Program-made: the position numbers and the translations under genes | Notes under the pieces: model-generated | What the model saw: only the letters and a program-made list of their open reading frames with translations | Database searches by the model: none | Told to the model about the DNA's origin: nothing | Assembly: GCA_016871315.1 (NCBI GenBank) | Contig: VFZE01000003.1 | Span: 147,142 to 211,141 of the forward strand | Origin: Acidimicrobiia bacterium | Lineage (GTDB): Bacteria > Acidobacteriota > Terriglobia > Bryobacterales > Bryobacteraceae | DNA length: 64,000 nt | Direction of reading: 5' to 3' | Part shown: piece after piece, positions 41,000-49,691 of the stretch | How the letters are laid out: each line of letters opens with the position of its first letter | Position numbering within the stretch: position 1 is the stretch's first letter

Positions 41000-42073
41000 A
41001 TGGCCGACGCAGCGCAGAAGACAGAGCAACCCACGCAACGGCGCATCGACAAGGCCCGTCGCGAGGGCCAGTTCCCCATCAGCAGGGAATTCGTCGCCGC
41101 CGTGCAATTCACCGGCTTCCTCGCCCTGCTCATCTATTTCGCGCCAGACTGGTTTGACGCCTCCCGCGGCTGGATGCGCCATCTGTTGCGCGAAAGCTTC
41201 CGCTCCGGCCTCGATCAGGGATCCGTCGTCGCCCTCTTTGAAACCCTCATTTACCGCGTCGCCTTCCCGATGCTCGCCATCGCCGGCCTGGTCGTCCTGC
41301 TCACTCTCGCCACACAGTTGTTCGTCACCCGCCTCGGCATCTCCACCGAACGCTTGAAGCCCGACTTCAAGCGCCTCAACCCCGTCAATAAGATCAAGCA
41401 GCTTCCCCGCCAGAACGTCCCTCAATTCATTCAGGCTCTCTTCCTGCTCCCGCTGTTCTGCTTCGCCGTCTACGTCGTCGCCAGCCAGAATCTCGACGCA
41501 TTCCTGCGCCTGCCCTTTGCCGGACTTCCCTCCGGTATCCGTAGTGTCGGCGACGCCCTCGCCGAACTGCTCTGGCGCGCCGCCGGCCTGTTTCTCGTTC
41601 TCGGCCTCTTCGATTTCGCGCGGCAACGCCGCCGCTGGAAGGCCGATCTGCGCATGAGCAAGCAGGAAATCCGCGACGAAATGAAGGAAGTTGAAGGCGA
41701 TCCTCACATCAAGGCACGCATCCGCCGCCTCCGCCGCGACCTGCTCCGCCGCCAGATGATCAAGGAGGTCGACACCGCCACCGCCGTCGTCGTCAATCCC
41801 ACCCACTACGCCGTCGCCATCCGCTATCTCCCCGAATCGATGCCCGCGCCCAAGGTTGTCGCCAAGGGCAAGAACTATCTCGCCCTACGCATCCGCGAGC
41901 GCGCCATCCGCAATCAGGTCCCTATCGTCGAGAACCCTCCGCTCGCACAAGCGCTTTACAAATCGGCTCACGTCGGCCAGGAAATTCCCGTCCATTTATA
42001 CCGCGCCGTGGCCGAAGTTTTGGCCTACATTTACCGATTAATGTCTGGGCGCTCGCCCAGCTCGAAATCATGA
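41000..42073 (+). CDS. flhB: Flagellar export switch protein FlhB
   Basis: FlhB switches the export apparatus from hook to filament substrates. The 357 residues (family about 380) begin EQPTQRRIDKARREGQFPIS, followed by four membrane helices up to ~residue 215. The cytoplasmic domain has the autocleavage motif NPTH in TAVVVNPTHYAVAIRYLPES (cleaved between Asn and Pro in known members), then APKVVAKGKNYLALRIRERA and VPIVENPPLAQALYK. All key elements are present, so it should be functional with FliK upstream. Confidence 0.95.
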   Translation: MADAAQKTEQPTQRRIDKARREGQFPISREFVAAVQFTGFLALLIYFAPDWFDASRGWMRHLLRESFRSGLDQGSVVALFETLIYRVAFPMLAIAGLVVLLTLATQLFVTRLGISTERLKPDFKRLNPVNKIKQLPRQNVPQFIQALFLLPLFCFAVYVVASQNLDAFLRLPFAGLPSGIRSVGDALAELLWRAAGLFLVLGLFDFARQRRRWKADLRMSKQEIRDEMKEVEGDPHIKARIRRLRRDLLRRQMIKEVDTATAVVVNPTHYAVAIRYLPESMPAPKVVAKGKNYLALRIRERAIRNQVPIVENPPLAQALYKSAHVGQEIPVHLYRAVAEVLAYIYRLMSGRSPSSKS

Positions 42074-42128
42074 CGCTCTACCCATCCGGCACTGACGCCG
42101 CCAATCGCACCGGGAGGCTCCCCGGCTA

Positions 42129-44297
42129 GTGGCTACCGGCAGCTCTCCCATTTCCAGCCTGCCCGCGGCCGCTGGCGCCGTCCCCAACCCAGGCAAAAGA
42201 CCAACCGCTGCCGCCAAGGCCGCGGGCCCCTCCGCCGCAACCTCGCTCGCCGATTCCCTCGCCGGTGTCGCCTGGGCCGACCTTACCGTGCCCCTGGCGG
42301 TCCTCGCCGTCGTGCTGGCGATGATCGCCCCTCTGCCCGCCTTTGTCCTCGATTTTCTCATCGCCGTCAACATCACCCTCTCGGTCATCGTGCTGCTGGT
42401 CGGCATGTATATCACCCGCCCGGTCGAGTTCAGCGTCTTTCCCACCACCCTGCTGCTTTTGACCCTCTTCCGCCTCGCCCTCAACATCTCCTCCTCCCGC
42501 CTCATCCTCCTCCATGGCAACACCGGCACCGCCGCCGCCGGTCAGGTCATCGAAGCTTTCGGCAACTTCGTCGTCGGGGGAAACTACATCATCGGCGCCG
42601 TCATCTTCCTCGTCCTCATCGCCATCCAGTATGTCGTCATCAACCATGGCGCCGTGCGCATTTCCGAAGTCACCGCCCGCTTCACCCTGGATGCCCTCCC
42701 CGGCAAGCAGATGTCCATCGACTCGGATTTGAACGCCGGCCTCATTGATGAATCCGAAGCCCGCTTACGCCGCAAGATGCTCGCCTCCGAGGCCGAGTTC
42801 TATGGCGCCATGGACGGCGCCTCCCGCTTCACCCAACGCGACGCCGTCGCCAGTATTCTCATCACTGCCATCAACATCATCGCCGGCTTCCTCATCGGCT
42901 TCTTCGAGCACGGCATGGATTTTGCGCGGGCGCTCCAGACCTACACCGTGCTCACCATCGGCGATGGCCTCGTCACCGTCATTCCCGCGCTTATGATCTC
43001 CATTTCCGGCGGCATGATCGTCACCCGCGCCAGCTCTGATTCCCGTCTCAGCATCGACTTCCGCACTCAGGTCCTCAGCAACCACAGCCCGCTTTTTCTC
43101 GCTGGCGGCGTTCTCCTCGTTCTCGCCATGTTTCCCGGACTGCCCGCCATTCCCTTCCTCGCCCTCGGCGGGGGCGTCACCGCCATCGCCTGGAAGCTCC
43201 GCCAAAAAAGTGACACCGCGGCAAAATCCGCCGCCATCGCCGCCGCCGCTCCCCCCAGGGAGAAAGAAAACGTCGAGTCTCTCCTCAAGGTGGAGCCCCT
43301 CGCCGTCGAGGTCGGCCTTGGCCTCGTGAAACTGGTCGAGGGCGCGCAAAGCTCTCCCCTGCTGCGCCGCATCGCCGGCATCCGCCGCCAGCTGGCCACC
43401 GACCTCGGCTATCTCCTGCCTCCCGTCCGGCTTACCGACAATCTCTCCCTCAAGGTCGGCGAATACCTCGTCCTTCTCAAAGGCGTCGAAGTCGCCCGCT
43501 TTGAAATGCCGCAAGGCCATGATTTGGCCATTCATCCCGGCACAGGCTCGGTCCCGCCCATGGAAGGTATTCCAACGCGCGAGCCCGCCTTCGGCCTCCA
43601 GGCCTGGTGGCTCCCCTCCGCTTCCTCCGATTCCGCCCGCGCCGCCGGATACACCGTCATTGACCAGGTCAGCGTACTCGGCACACACCTTGCCGAAGTC
43701 GTCCGCCGCCATGCCTTTGAGCTCTTCTCCCGCCAGGACACCAAGAAGCTCCTCGACAGGGTCGCCGACGATCATCCCAAGGTGATAGAAGATTTGGTCC
43801 CCAAATTGCTCCCTCTCTCCCTTGTGCAGAAGGTTTTGCAGAATCTGCTTCGCGAGCGTGTTTCCATTCGGGACGCCGTCACCATTCTGGAATCCATGTC
43901 CGAAGGCGGCCAGATTACCAAGAATCCCATTCTCCTCACCGAGTACGTCCGTCAAGCGATCCGCCGTATGATCGTGCAACCCTATCTCAATCCATCCGCT
44001 GACCTCCCGGCCTATTTCCTCGAGCCGGCTCTCGAGCAAAGCCTCGAGCAGGCCGTCGAGCACTCCGAGCATTCCTCCCATCTCAACCTTCCGCCCAACC
44101 GCGTCAAGGAAATCATCGACCGTATCGGAAAAGGCGCCGCCTCGGCCCTGGCTGCCGGTCCTGCCGTCGTGCTGGTCGGCTCCTCGGCGCGCTATTTCCT
44201 CCGCCAGATGATGGAGTCCTCCCATCGTAATCTCCAGATTCTCGCGCACGGCGAGGTTCCTCCCGGCGTGAAGGTCGTCACCCTGGGGGTGCTCTAG
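42129..44297 (+). CDS. flhA: Flagellar export protein FlhA
   Basis: FlhA is the large export-gate component that docks chaperone-cargo complexes and couples export to proton flow. The 722 residues include an unusual Ala/Pro-rich N-terminal extension of about 50 residues before the membrane part (helices from VPLAVLAVVLAMIAPLPAFV to ~360). The family signature RFTLDALPGKQMSIDSDLNA is present, as are YIIGAVIFLVLIAIQYVVIN and the cytoplasmic domain (VRLTDNLSLKVGEYLVLLKG, IRRMIVQPYLN). GTG 42129 follows GGGAGG by about 11 bases. Confidence 0.95.
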   Translation: MATGSSPISSLPAAAGAVPNPGKRPTAAAKAAGPSAATSLADSLAGVAWADLTVPLAVLAVVLAMIAPLPAFVLDFLIAVNITLSVIVLLVGMYITRPVEFSVFPTTLLLLTLFRLALNISSSRLILLHGNTGTAAAGQVIEAFGNFVVGGNYIIGAVIFLVLIAIQYVVINHGAVRISEVTARFTLDALPGKQMSIDSDLNAGLIDESEARLRRKMLASEAEFYGAMDGASRFTQRDAVASILITAINIIAGFLIGFFEHGMDFARALQTYTVLTIGDGLVTVIPALMISISGGMIVTRASSDSRLSIDFRTQVLSNHSPLFLAGGVLLVLAMFPGLPAIPFLALGGGVTAIAWKLRQKSDTAAKSAAIAAAAPPREKENVESLLKVEPLAVEVGLGLVKLVEGAQSSPLLRRIAGIRRQLATDLGYLLPPVRLTDNLSLKVGEYLVLLKGVEVARFEMPQGHDLAIHPGTGSVPPMEGIPTREPAFGLQAWWLPSASSDSARAAGYTVIDQVSVLGTHLAEVVRRHAFELFSRQDTKKLLDRVADDHPKVIEDLVPKLLPLSLVQKVLQNLLRERVSIRDAVTILESMSEGGQITKNPILLTEYVRQAIRRMIVQPYLNPSADLPAYFLEPALEQSLEQAVEHSEHSSHLNLPPNRVKEIIDRIGKGAASALAAGPAVVLVGSSARYFLRQMMESSHRNLQILAHGEVPPGVKVVTLGVL

Positions 44298-44325
44298 GAA
44301 CAGCTGGAGCAAAGGAACTACTCAC

Positions 44326-45543
44326 ATGCGTGTCAAATCCTATTTCGCGGGAACGGTCGAGGCCGCCATGGCGCTGGCCGGCAAGGAGCTGGGCGTTGAC
44401 GCCATGCTCGTTTACTCCCGCGAGTCGGCGCCCGAAGCACGCTACCTGGGCAAGTATGAAGTCGTCTTCGCCCTGCCCTCCTCCGAACCGGCTGCCCCCG
44501 CCTTGCCCGCTCCCACCGCATCTATGCTTCCCGCGCCAGCCACCCCGTTTCCGGCCGCCACCCAACCCGCCGTGGCCGATGCGCTTGCTTCTCTCACACG
44601 CCAGTTGGAAGCCATGTCCGCCAGGATTGAACGCCTCACCTGGATGCATCAATCCCGCCGCTCCCTGCTGGCCCTCGGCGCCGGCAGCACCGCCGCTCCC
44701 CCCGGCCTTCCCCAGGATCTGCTGGAACGTCTCGAACTGGCAGGCATCGGAGAGCCGCTCTCGGATCAAGTATTGGACAGCGCCGCGCAAACCATTGCCG
44801 CCAATCCCGCCCTCGACGCTACCTCCCTTTTGCGGCGGACCCTCTCCGCAATGGCCGCTGCCATCCCCGTTTCCCCTGCCAAACAGGACCACTCGATCCT
44901 CACCCTCATCGGCCCGCCGGGTTCCGGCAAAACCACCGCTCTCGTCAAGCTCGCCGCCACGCTCGGCGCTCGCTCCCGCAGGCCCGTTCAGCTCATCAGC
45001 TTTGATTCCTTCCGCATCGCCGCCGCCGAACAATTGCGCACCTACGCCGGCATACTCGGGATCGGATTCCAAGCCGTGGAAACCGTCGGATCGCTTCTCC
45101 AATGCCTGGAGGAGCACCGCTTCAAGGAGTACATCCTCATCGATACCCCGGGCATTGCTAATAGGGACTTCGAAGCCGCCGAAGATCTCGAGCGCTTTCT
45201 CCGCCTCCGCAACGACGTGGAAGTGCATCTCACTCTGTCGGCCTCCATGAAATCTGCCGATCTATCCCGTGTGGCGGATCGCTTTGAAAGGTTCCGCCCC
45301 AACAAGCTCATTTTCACCCGCCTGGATGAAACCTCCTGCTACGGCTCCATCTGGACGGAATCCGTAAAACGCTCCAAGCCCGTTTCTTTTCTCTGTAACG
45401 GCCAACAGATTCCCGAGGATCTCCTCGAGGCCACCCCGGAGGCCATCGTTGCCATGGTCCTGGGCCTTTCACCGGCGCTCAGCCAGCCTGACTGGTTCAC
45501 TTCTCCGCCTCTGCCAGGAGGCTCCTCCGCCGCCGTTGCCTAG
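44326..45543 (+). CDS. flhF: Flagellar placement GTPase FlhF (SRP family)
   Basis: FlhF sets flagellar site and number in many polar flagellates. The product has 405 residues. The N-terminal 40 residues (MRVKSYFAGTVEAAMALAGK) are typical of the FlhF B domain; residues ~45-110 are a Pro/Ala-rich linker. The SRP-type GTPase follows at ~180-380: G1 LIGPPGSGKTTALVKLAATL, FDSFRIAAAEQLRTYAGILG, G3 LIDTPGIANRDFEAAED and G4-like FTRLDETSCYGS. The usual partner gene flhG does not follow; fliA comes next after 46 bases. Confidence 0.93.
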   Translation: MRVKSYFAGTVEAAMALAGKELGVDAMLVYSRESAPEARYLGKYEVVFALPSSEPAAPALPAPTASMLPAPATPFPAATQPAVADALASLTRQLEAMSARIERLTWMHQSRRSLLALGAGSTAAPPGLPQDLLERLELAGIGEPLSDQVLDSAAQTIAANPALDATSLLRRTLSAMAAAIPVSPAKQDHSILTLIGPPGSGKTTALVKLAATLGARSRRPVQLISFDSFRIAAAEQLRTYAGILGIGFQAVETVGSLLQCLEEHRFKEYILIDTPGIANRDFEAAEDLERFLRLRNDVEVHLTLSASMKSADLSRVADRFERFRPNKLIFTRLDETSCYGSIWTESVKRSKPVSFLCNGQQIPEDLLEATPEAIVAMVLGLSPALSQPDWFTSPPLPGGSSAAVA

Positions 45544-45589
45544 CACGGCCGGTCTTGGCTTTTTCATCCTTATGCGAACGGTTTAACTC

Positions 45590-46354
45590 ATGACATCCCT
45601 CACGCAACCATATCAGGGCGGTTCCGGATCGGCCAGCGAGCAGCGGGAGCGGCTCATTCTCGATCACCTGCCACAGGTCCGTCTGATTGCCAGAAGGATT
45701 CACGAACGGCTGCCGGAAAGCGTCAGCCTGGAAGACCTCATCTCCACCGGAATCGTCGGATTGATCGCCGCCATCGATCATTTTGACCCCTCCCACAACG
45801 TCAAGCTCAAGACCTACGCCGAATACAAGATTCGGGGCGCCATCCTCGACTCCCTCCGCGGCCTCGATTGGGCGCCCCGCCAGCAAAGGAAAAAATCCAA
45901 ACAAATCGAAGCCGCCATCGCCATCGTCGAGCAGCGCGTGCACCGCGCGCCCACCGAGGAGGAAATCGCTCAAACCCTCAACCTCTCCATGGAGGAATAC
46001 CATGCATGGCTTGTCGACATCCGCGGCGTCAACCTCGGCAGTCTCGAGGGCCACTCCCCGGAAGAGGAGGGACGTGATCTTCTCAAATACATCTCCGACA
46101 GCGACGAAAACTGGCCCAGCCGCGTCGTCGAAAAAGCCGAACTCCAGCGCCTGCTCGCCCACGCTATCGAGCGCATGCCGGTCGTGGAACGCACCATCCT
46201 CAGTCTCTACTACACCGAAGAACTCACTCTCCGCGAGATCGCCAAAGTCGTCAAGCTCCACGAGAGCCGCATCTCTCAGCTCAAATCCCAGGCCATCCTT
46301 CGCCTCAGAACCTACATCGAAAAGCGATGGCCTCAGCAAAGGGGCAAGCTGTAA
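45590..46354 (+). CDS. fliA: Flagellar sigma factor FliA (sigma-28 / WhiG type)
   Basis: The 254 residues match FliA (about 240). Region 2 is visible at residues ~22-95 (LPESVSLEDLISTGIVGLIA, KLKTYAEYKIRGAILDSLRG, then LDWAPRQQRK), region 3 at ~100-160 (HRAPTEEEIAQTLNLSMEEY), and the region 4 helix-turn-helix at ~205-245 (MPVVERTILSLYYTEELTLR, IAKVVKLHESRISQLKSQAI). It should recognise TAAA/GCCGATAA promoters; one near-match lies upstream of fliK. No flgM anti-sigma gene is seen in the window. Confidence 0.95.
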   Translation: MTSLTQPYQGGSGSASEQRERLILDHLPQVRLIARRIHERLPESVSLEDLISTGIVGLIAAIDHFDPSHNVKLKTYAEYKIRGAILDSLRGLDWAPRQQRKKSKQIEAAIAIVEQRVHRAPTEEEIAQTLNLSMEEYHAWLVDIRGVNLGSLEGHSPEEEGRDLLKYISDSDENWPSRVVEKAELQRLLAHAIERMPVVERTILSLYYTEELTLREIAKVVKLHESRISQLKSQAILRLRTYIEKRWPQQRGKL

Positions 46355-46369
46355 CCGCTAGAGGGTACC

Positions 46370-47233
46370 ATGCCGGACCTGCCGATCGATAATCAGTCCG
46401 CTCTGGAAGAATGGCTTCTCGAGCAGTGGGTCCTCCATCTCGGCCGCGCCATCGAGGCCATGACCGGCGAAGCGCCCATCGTCAAGTACTCCGCCGATGC
46501 ACAAGAACCCTCCGCCGAGGACCGCCTGTGGTGGCATCAGCCGTTCAATCTCTCCTCCGGATCCCTCATCTGGGTGGGAGCCTCCACCCACACTTGGTCG
46601 TCCATCGGCGCGCAGGTCCTTCGGGCGGCAGGCATTGACGAGAGCACCCCGGAAGATCATCGCGGCAGCTATTTTGAAGTCCTTCAGCAGGCGCTCTCCG
46701 GCGTGGCCCAGTCCCTCACCGGCCTCCTCCGCGCAGAGGTCCTCTGTGCCGCCGGAGCCGGGAAGCCCCAGCCCCCGGAATGCTCCGCTTTCCTCTGCGA
46801 CATCGGCCTTCAGGACAAGAATTTCAACCTGATGGTCGCCTTCAGCGAGGAACTCACTTCCACCGTCCGCGCCTCGCAACGGACCAAACACGAGACGCCC
46901 GCCACCGCCCCCGCTTCTTCCGGCCCCGGCACCGCCCTCGCCGAATCCCCCGCTCCCGGCCTGCCCGATACACGGCAGACCATCTCCCTGCTTTTTGACG
47001 TCGAACTTCCCCTCAGCATCTCCTTCGGCCGCGCCCACCTCACTCTCAAGGAAGTCCTCAAACTCACCTCCGGCTCCATTGTCGAGTTGAACCGTACCGT
47101 CGTCGAGCCGGTCGAGATCATCATCAATAACTGCGTCATCGCGCGCGGGGAAGTCGTCGTCGTCGAGGGCAACTACGGAGTCCGCATCAACCAGATCGTA
47201 AGCCGCAATGAGCGCTTACGTACTCTTCACTAG
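46370..47233 (+). CDS. FliY/FliN-type motor switch protein with extra N-terminal domain
   Basis: The 287 residues end in a SpoA/FliN domain (residues ~205-280: LLFDVELPLSISFGRAHLTL, KEVLKLTSGSIVELNR, IARGEVVVVEGNYGVRI). Residues ~10-170 form a separate alpha/beta domain (EWLLEQWVLHLGRAIEAMTG, SYFEVLQQALSGVAQSLTGL) that resembles the CheC/FliY-type N-terminal part in layout, though I cannot confirm homology. A Pro/Ala-rich linker joins them. GAGGG precedes ATG 46370. It is 15 bases after fliA. It could be the FliY of this motor, acting beside the short FliN, or a CheY-P phosphatase. Confidence 0.82.
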   Translation: MPDLPIDNQSALEEWLLEQWVLHLGRAIEAMTGEAPIVKYSADAQEPSAEDRLWWHQPFNLSSGSLIWVGASTHTWSSIGAQVLRAAGIDESTPEDHRGSYFEVLQQALSGVAQSLTGLLRAEVLCAAGAGKPQPPECSAFLCDIGLQDKNFNLMVAFSEELTSTVRASQRTKHETPATAPASSGPGTALAESPAPGLPDTRQTISLLFDVELPLSISFGRAHLTLKEVLKLTSGSIVELNRTVVEPVEIIINNCVIARGEVVVVEGNYGVRINQIVSRNERLRTLH

Positions 47234-47243
47234 GATCATCCCC

Positions 47244-47660
47244 ATGCAATCCCTCAACACCATCAGCCCCACGCTGTTCGAGGTCATCCCCTACCTCGTC
47301 TTCACCCTCGCTCTCGGCCTTTGCGTCTGTCTGTTCATCCTCCTCAAAGCCGAGATCCACCGCAAGTCCGCCCGCTGGGATTACGCCAAAAAGGAAATGG
47401 AGCAGTCCCTGCAACTGTTGCGCCTCCAGATACAGCGCCTCCAGGAGAGCCTCCACACCACCGTCCAGGAGGCCGCCCTCAACCAGGCTCCCACCACCGC
47501 CCCTCCACGCCAGGCCATCAATCTCAACCGCAGGGTGCAGGTCCTCCGCCTCCACAAGCGCGGCGAGAGGCCCGATCAGATCGCCGCCGCCGTCGGCATT
47601 CCCCAGAATGAAGTCGAGCTGATGCTCAAGCTGCAAGCGGCCCACACCGCTGCCTCCTGA
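47244..47660 (+). CDS. DUF2802-like membrane protein of the flagellar cluster
   Basis: From ATG 47244 (AGGA 8 bases upstream) the product has 138 residues; ATG 47208, inside the preceding gene, is an alternative. It has one N-terminal membrane helix (YLVFTLALGLCVCLFILLKA), a coiled-coil stretch (~residues 45-75), a short Pro/Ala linker, and a C-terminal helix-turn-helix-like end (RRVQVLRLHKRGERPDQIAA with IPQNEVELMLKLQ). This layout recalls the DUF2802 proteins found beside motility genes, whose role is unknown. It closes the flagellar operon. Confidence 0.7.
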   Translation: MQSLNTISPTLFEVIPYLVFTLALGLCVCLFILLKAEIHRKSARWDYAKKEMEQSLQLLRLQIQRLQESLHTTVQEAALNQAPTTAPPRQAINLNRRVQVLRLHKRGERPDQIAAAVGIPQNEVELMLKLQAAHTAAS

Positions 47661-47681
47661 GCCGCCCGGAACCACCCCCGC

Positions 47682-48560
47682 TCACTCAAACTCGTCCTGC
47701 CGGACAATCGCCCGCGAGCCCGGCCGCTCCGCCTCATCCTCCAGCGTCACCTGCACCGAGGTTTCCTTCCTCTCCCGCATCAGGCTCATTGCCAGCGTAT
47801 TCTTGGAACGGTGCGAGCGGATCGCGCTCGACAACTCGCGCGGGCTCTTCACCTCCTCCTTCTCCACCCGCAGAATCACGTCCCCCGCCTTGATTCCCGC
47901 CTTCTCCGCCGCCGACCCTTTCACCACCGATCGCACCAGCACGCCCTCCTTCACCCCGAAGTGCGTCGCCAGTTGACCCTCCACGCTCTCCCCTTCCACG
48001 CCCAGCATCGGGCTCCGCCACGACGTGAACGCCCGCGGAATGTCCGGTATCCAAACATCGAACCGCGGACTCGAAAACGAGTAGCTCTGTCTTTGCAGCT
48101 TCGCTTTCCGGGACCCGATCGCCGCCGTCACCGCCTGCGCCGCCCCGTTCCGGATCACCGTCATCTTCACCTCGCGGCCCGCCGGCGTCTCCCGCACCAG
48201 CCGGATAAACTGCTGCGTCCCCTCCACGCGCTGTCCCTGATAGTCCTGCACCACGTCGCCTTTCTTCAGCCCCGCTTTCTCCGCCGGGCTCTCTTCCTCC
48301 ACCCCCGTGATCTCCACTCCGTGAACTTCCTTCAACTTCAATTCCTTGGCGCGCTCGGAATCTATCTCCCGCACGTTCACGCCCAGAAAACTGCCGCCCG
48401 TGATCAGAACTTGCACATCCGGCGGAGGCGGCGGCATCGGCGCCTCCGGCGGCGCCGGGGCTGCCAAATACACAGGCTGCGCCGACAGCGTACCCGCCAT
48501 CAACAGGCAGGCCAGCCACACGCTCCCCCGCCTTTCCAAAAAGCTCTTCTTCCTCATCAT
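47682..48560 (-). CDS. Periplasmic protein with two PDZ domains
   Basis: ATG 48560 is preceded by GAGG 8 bases upstream (the frame opens at a GTG three codons earlier), giving 292 residues. A signal peptide (VWLACLLMAGTLSAQ) is followed by a Pro-rich stretch, then two PDZ domains: residues ~60-145 (GSFLGVNVREIDSERAKELK, GVEEESPAEKAGLKKGDVV) and ~190-275 (SPMLGVEGESVEGQLATHFG, KGSAAEKAGIKAGDVILRVE). There is no protease domain, so it is a peptide-binding or scaffold protein, like the PDZ part of DegP. It is the last gene of the ECF/anti-sigma operon, 16 bases after the DUF4097 gene. Confidence 0.85.
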   Translation of the reverse strand: MMRKKSFLERRGSVWLACLLMAGTLSAQPVYLAAPAPPEAPMPPPPPDVQVLITGGSFLGVNVREIDSERAKELKLKEVHGVEITGVEEESPAEKAGLKKGDVVQDYQGQRVEGTQQFIRLVRETPAGREVKMTVIRNGAAQAVTAAIGSRKAKLQRQSYSFSSPRFDVWIPDIPRAFTSWRSPMLGVEGESVEGQLATHFGVKEGVLVRSVVKGSAAEKAGIKAGDVILRVEKEEVKSPRELSSAIRSHRSKNTLAMSLMRERKETSVQVTLEDEAERPGSRAIVRQDEFE

Positions 48561-48576
48561 CTGTTTCACCTCTTGC

Positions 48577-49686
48577 CTATTTCTGTTTCTTCAGGTAGAT
48601 CGTTCCGTTCCGCGCCGAGATCCGCAGCAGCGGACCTCCGCCGTTCAGCTGTCCGGTGGTCATCATCCTCTGGATCACCAGCGGCAGCACAACGCGCGAG
48701 GGTATCTCCGGAAAATCGGAAACGATTCTCCTCATCCTCCCGGCCGAATCATTCATCGCTTCCACCGTCACTGCCAGTTTGGACGGAATCATCACGATTA
48801 CGTCACCGGAACTGGTCCCCAGAAACGAATTCATCAGCCGCAGCCTCTCATGCAGCTCGGCGACTATATCCCCCCGCGCCGTCGCCGCATGCATCGCTCC
48901 ATGCGCTTCCATCAACCGGATCCCGCCCGACACCGCCTCGCATCGTATGCCTCCCGCTTTGCCTACTTCAATCCCTCCGCCCGCGCTCTCCACCGTCACC
49001 AGCCCACCAGCCTCCCCTACCTTGATCCGCCCTCCCAGCGTCCGCGCCATCACGCTCGAGGCCCCGCGGCCCACCTCCAGATTCCCCGCCCCCGTCGACA
49101 GCTGCAACGCCCCGCCCGCCTCCTCGATCGCGATGTCGCCTCCTCCGCTCTCCAGCCACGCTTCCCCGCCGGCGCGCTTTACTTCGATCGTCCCTCCTCC
49201 CGTCACCGTCCGCAGTCTTCCCGCCACCTCCCCCACGCGGATCGCTCCCCCGCCCGTGCGCGCCACCAGCGTGCCGCCAATCCCGTCCGCCACAATCACC
49301 CCCGCTCCCGTCTCCACCTGCACATCGGCCCTGACCCCGCTTACCTCCAGGTTCCCCTCCCGTGTCTCCACCTGCACCTGCCGCAGCTCCGCCGGAACTA
49401 CTAACCGCAGCTCGCCGCCGCCCAGCCGCATCCCTCCATCGGCATCGCTCACATAGATCCAGTTCCCATGCCGCCACATCCGCACCGTTCTCGGCGCCGT
49501 CTCCCCCCAACCCGCCACCGGCTCATAGCGGATCTCCCGGCCTCCATCGCCCGCCAGTTTCACTGTTGACCGGCTGATCACCTTCACGCCTTCTATCCCG
49601 TGCGCGGAAATGCTCCGGCTGCCCGTCTGCGCCTCCATCGCCGGGCCCAACGCCATCACCGTGAACAAACTGATTACTTGCCTCAT
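48577..49686 (-). CDS. DUF4097-family exported beta-helix protein (putative adhesin)
   Basis: The 369 residues start with a signal peptide (ISLFTVMALGPAMEAQ). The body is built of short Gly-rich repeats of the type GGGIEVGKAGG, VTVESAGGGIEV, IEVKRAGGEAWLESGGGDIAI and LQLSTGAGNLEVG, which should form a right-handed beta-helix, as in the DUF4097 family. Such proteins often lie beside regulators of envelope stress. The C-terminus has a distinct stretch RIVSDFPEIPSRVVLPLVIQ. It sits 5 bases after the anti-sigma gene. Confidence 0.82.
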   Translation of the reverse strand: MRQVISLFTVMALGPAMEAQTGSRSISAHGIEGVKVISRSTVKLAGDGGREIRYEPVAGWGETAPRTVRMWRHGNWIYVSDADGGMRLGGGELRLVVPAELRQVQVETREGNLEVSGVRADVQVETGAGVIVADGIGGTLVARTGGGAIRVGEVAGRLRTVTGGGTIEVKRAGGEAWLESGGGDIAIEEAGGALQLSTGAGNLEVGRGASSVMARTLGGRIKVGEAGGLVTVESAGGGIEVGKAGGIRCEAVSGGIRLMEAHGAMHAATARGDIVAELHERLRLMNSFLGTSSGDVIVMIPSKLAVTVEAMNDSAGRMRRIVSDFPEIPSRVVLPLVIQRMMTTGQLNGGGPLLRISARNGTIYLKKQK

Positions 49687-49691
49687 ACTCC

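Noticed and set aside
42765..44312. Minus-strand open frame of 515 codons opposite flhA
   Set aside because: Antisense shadow of flhA; no recognisable domain.
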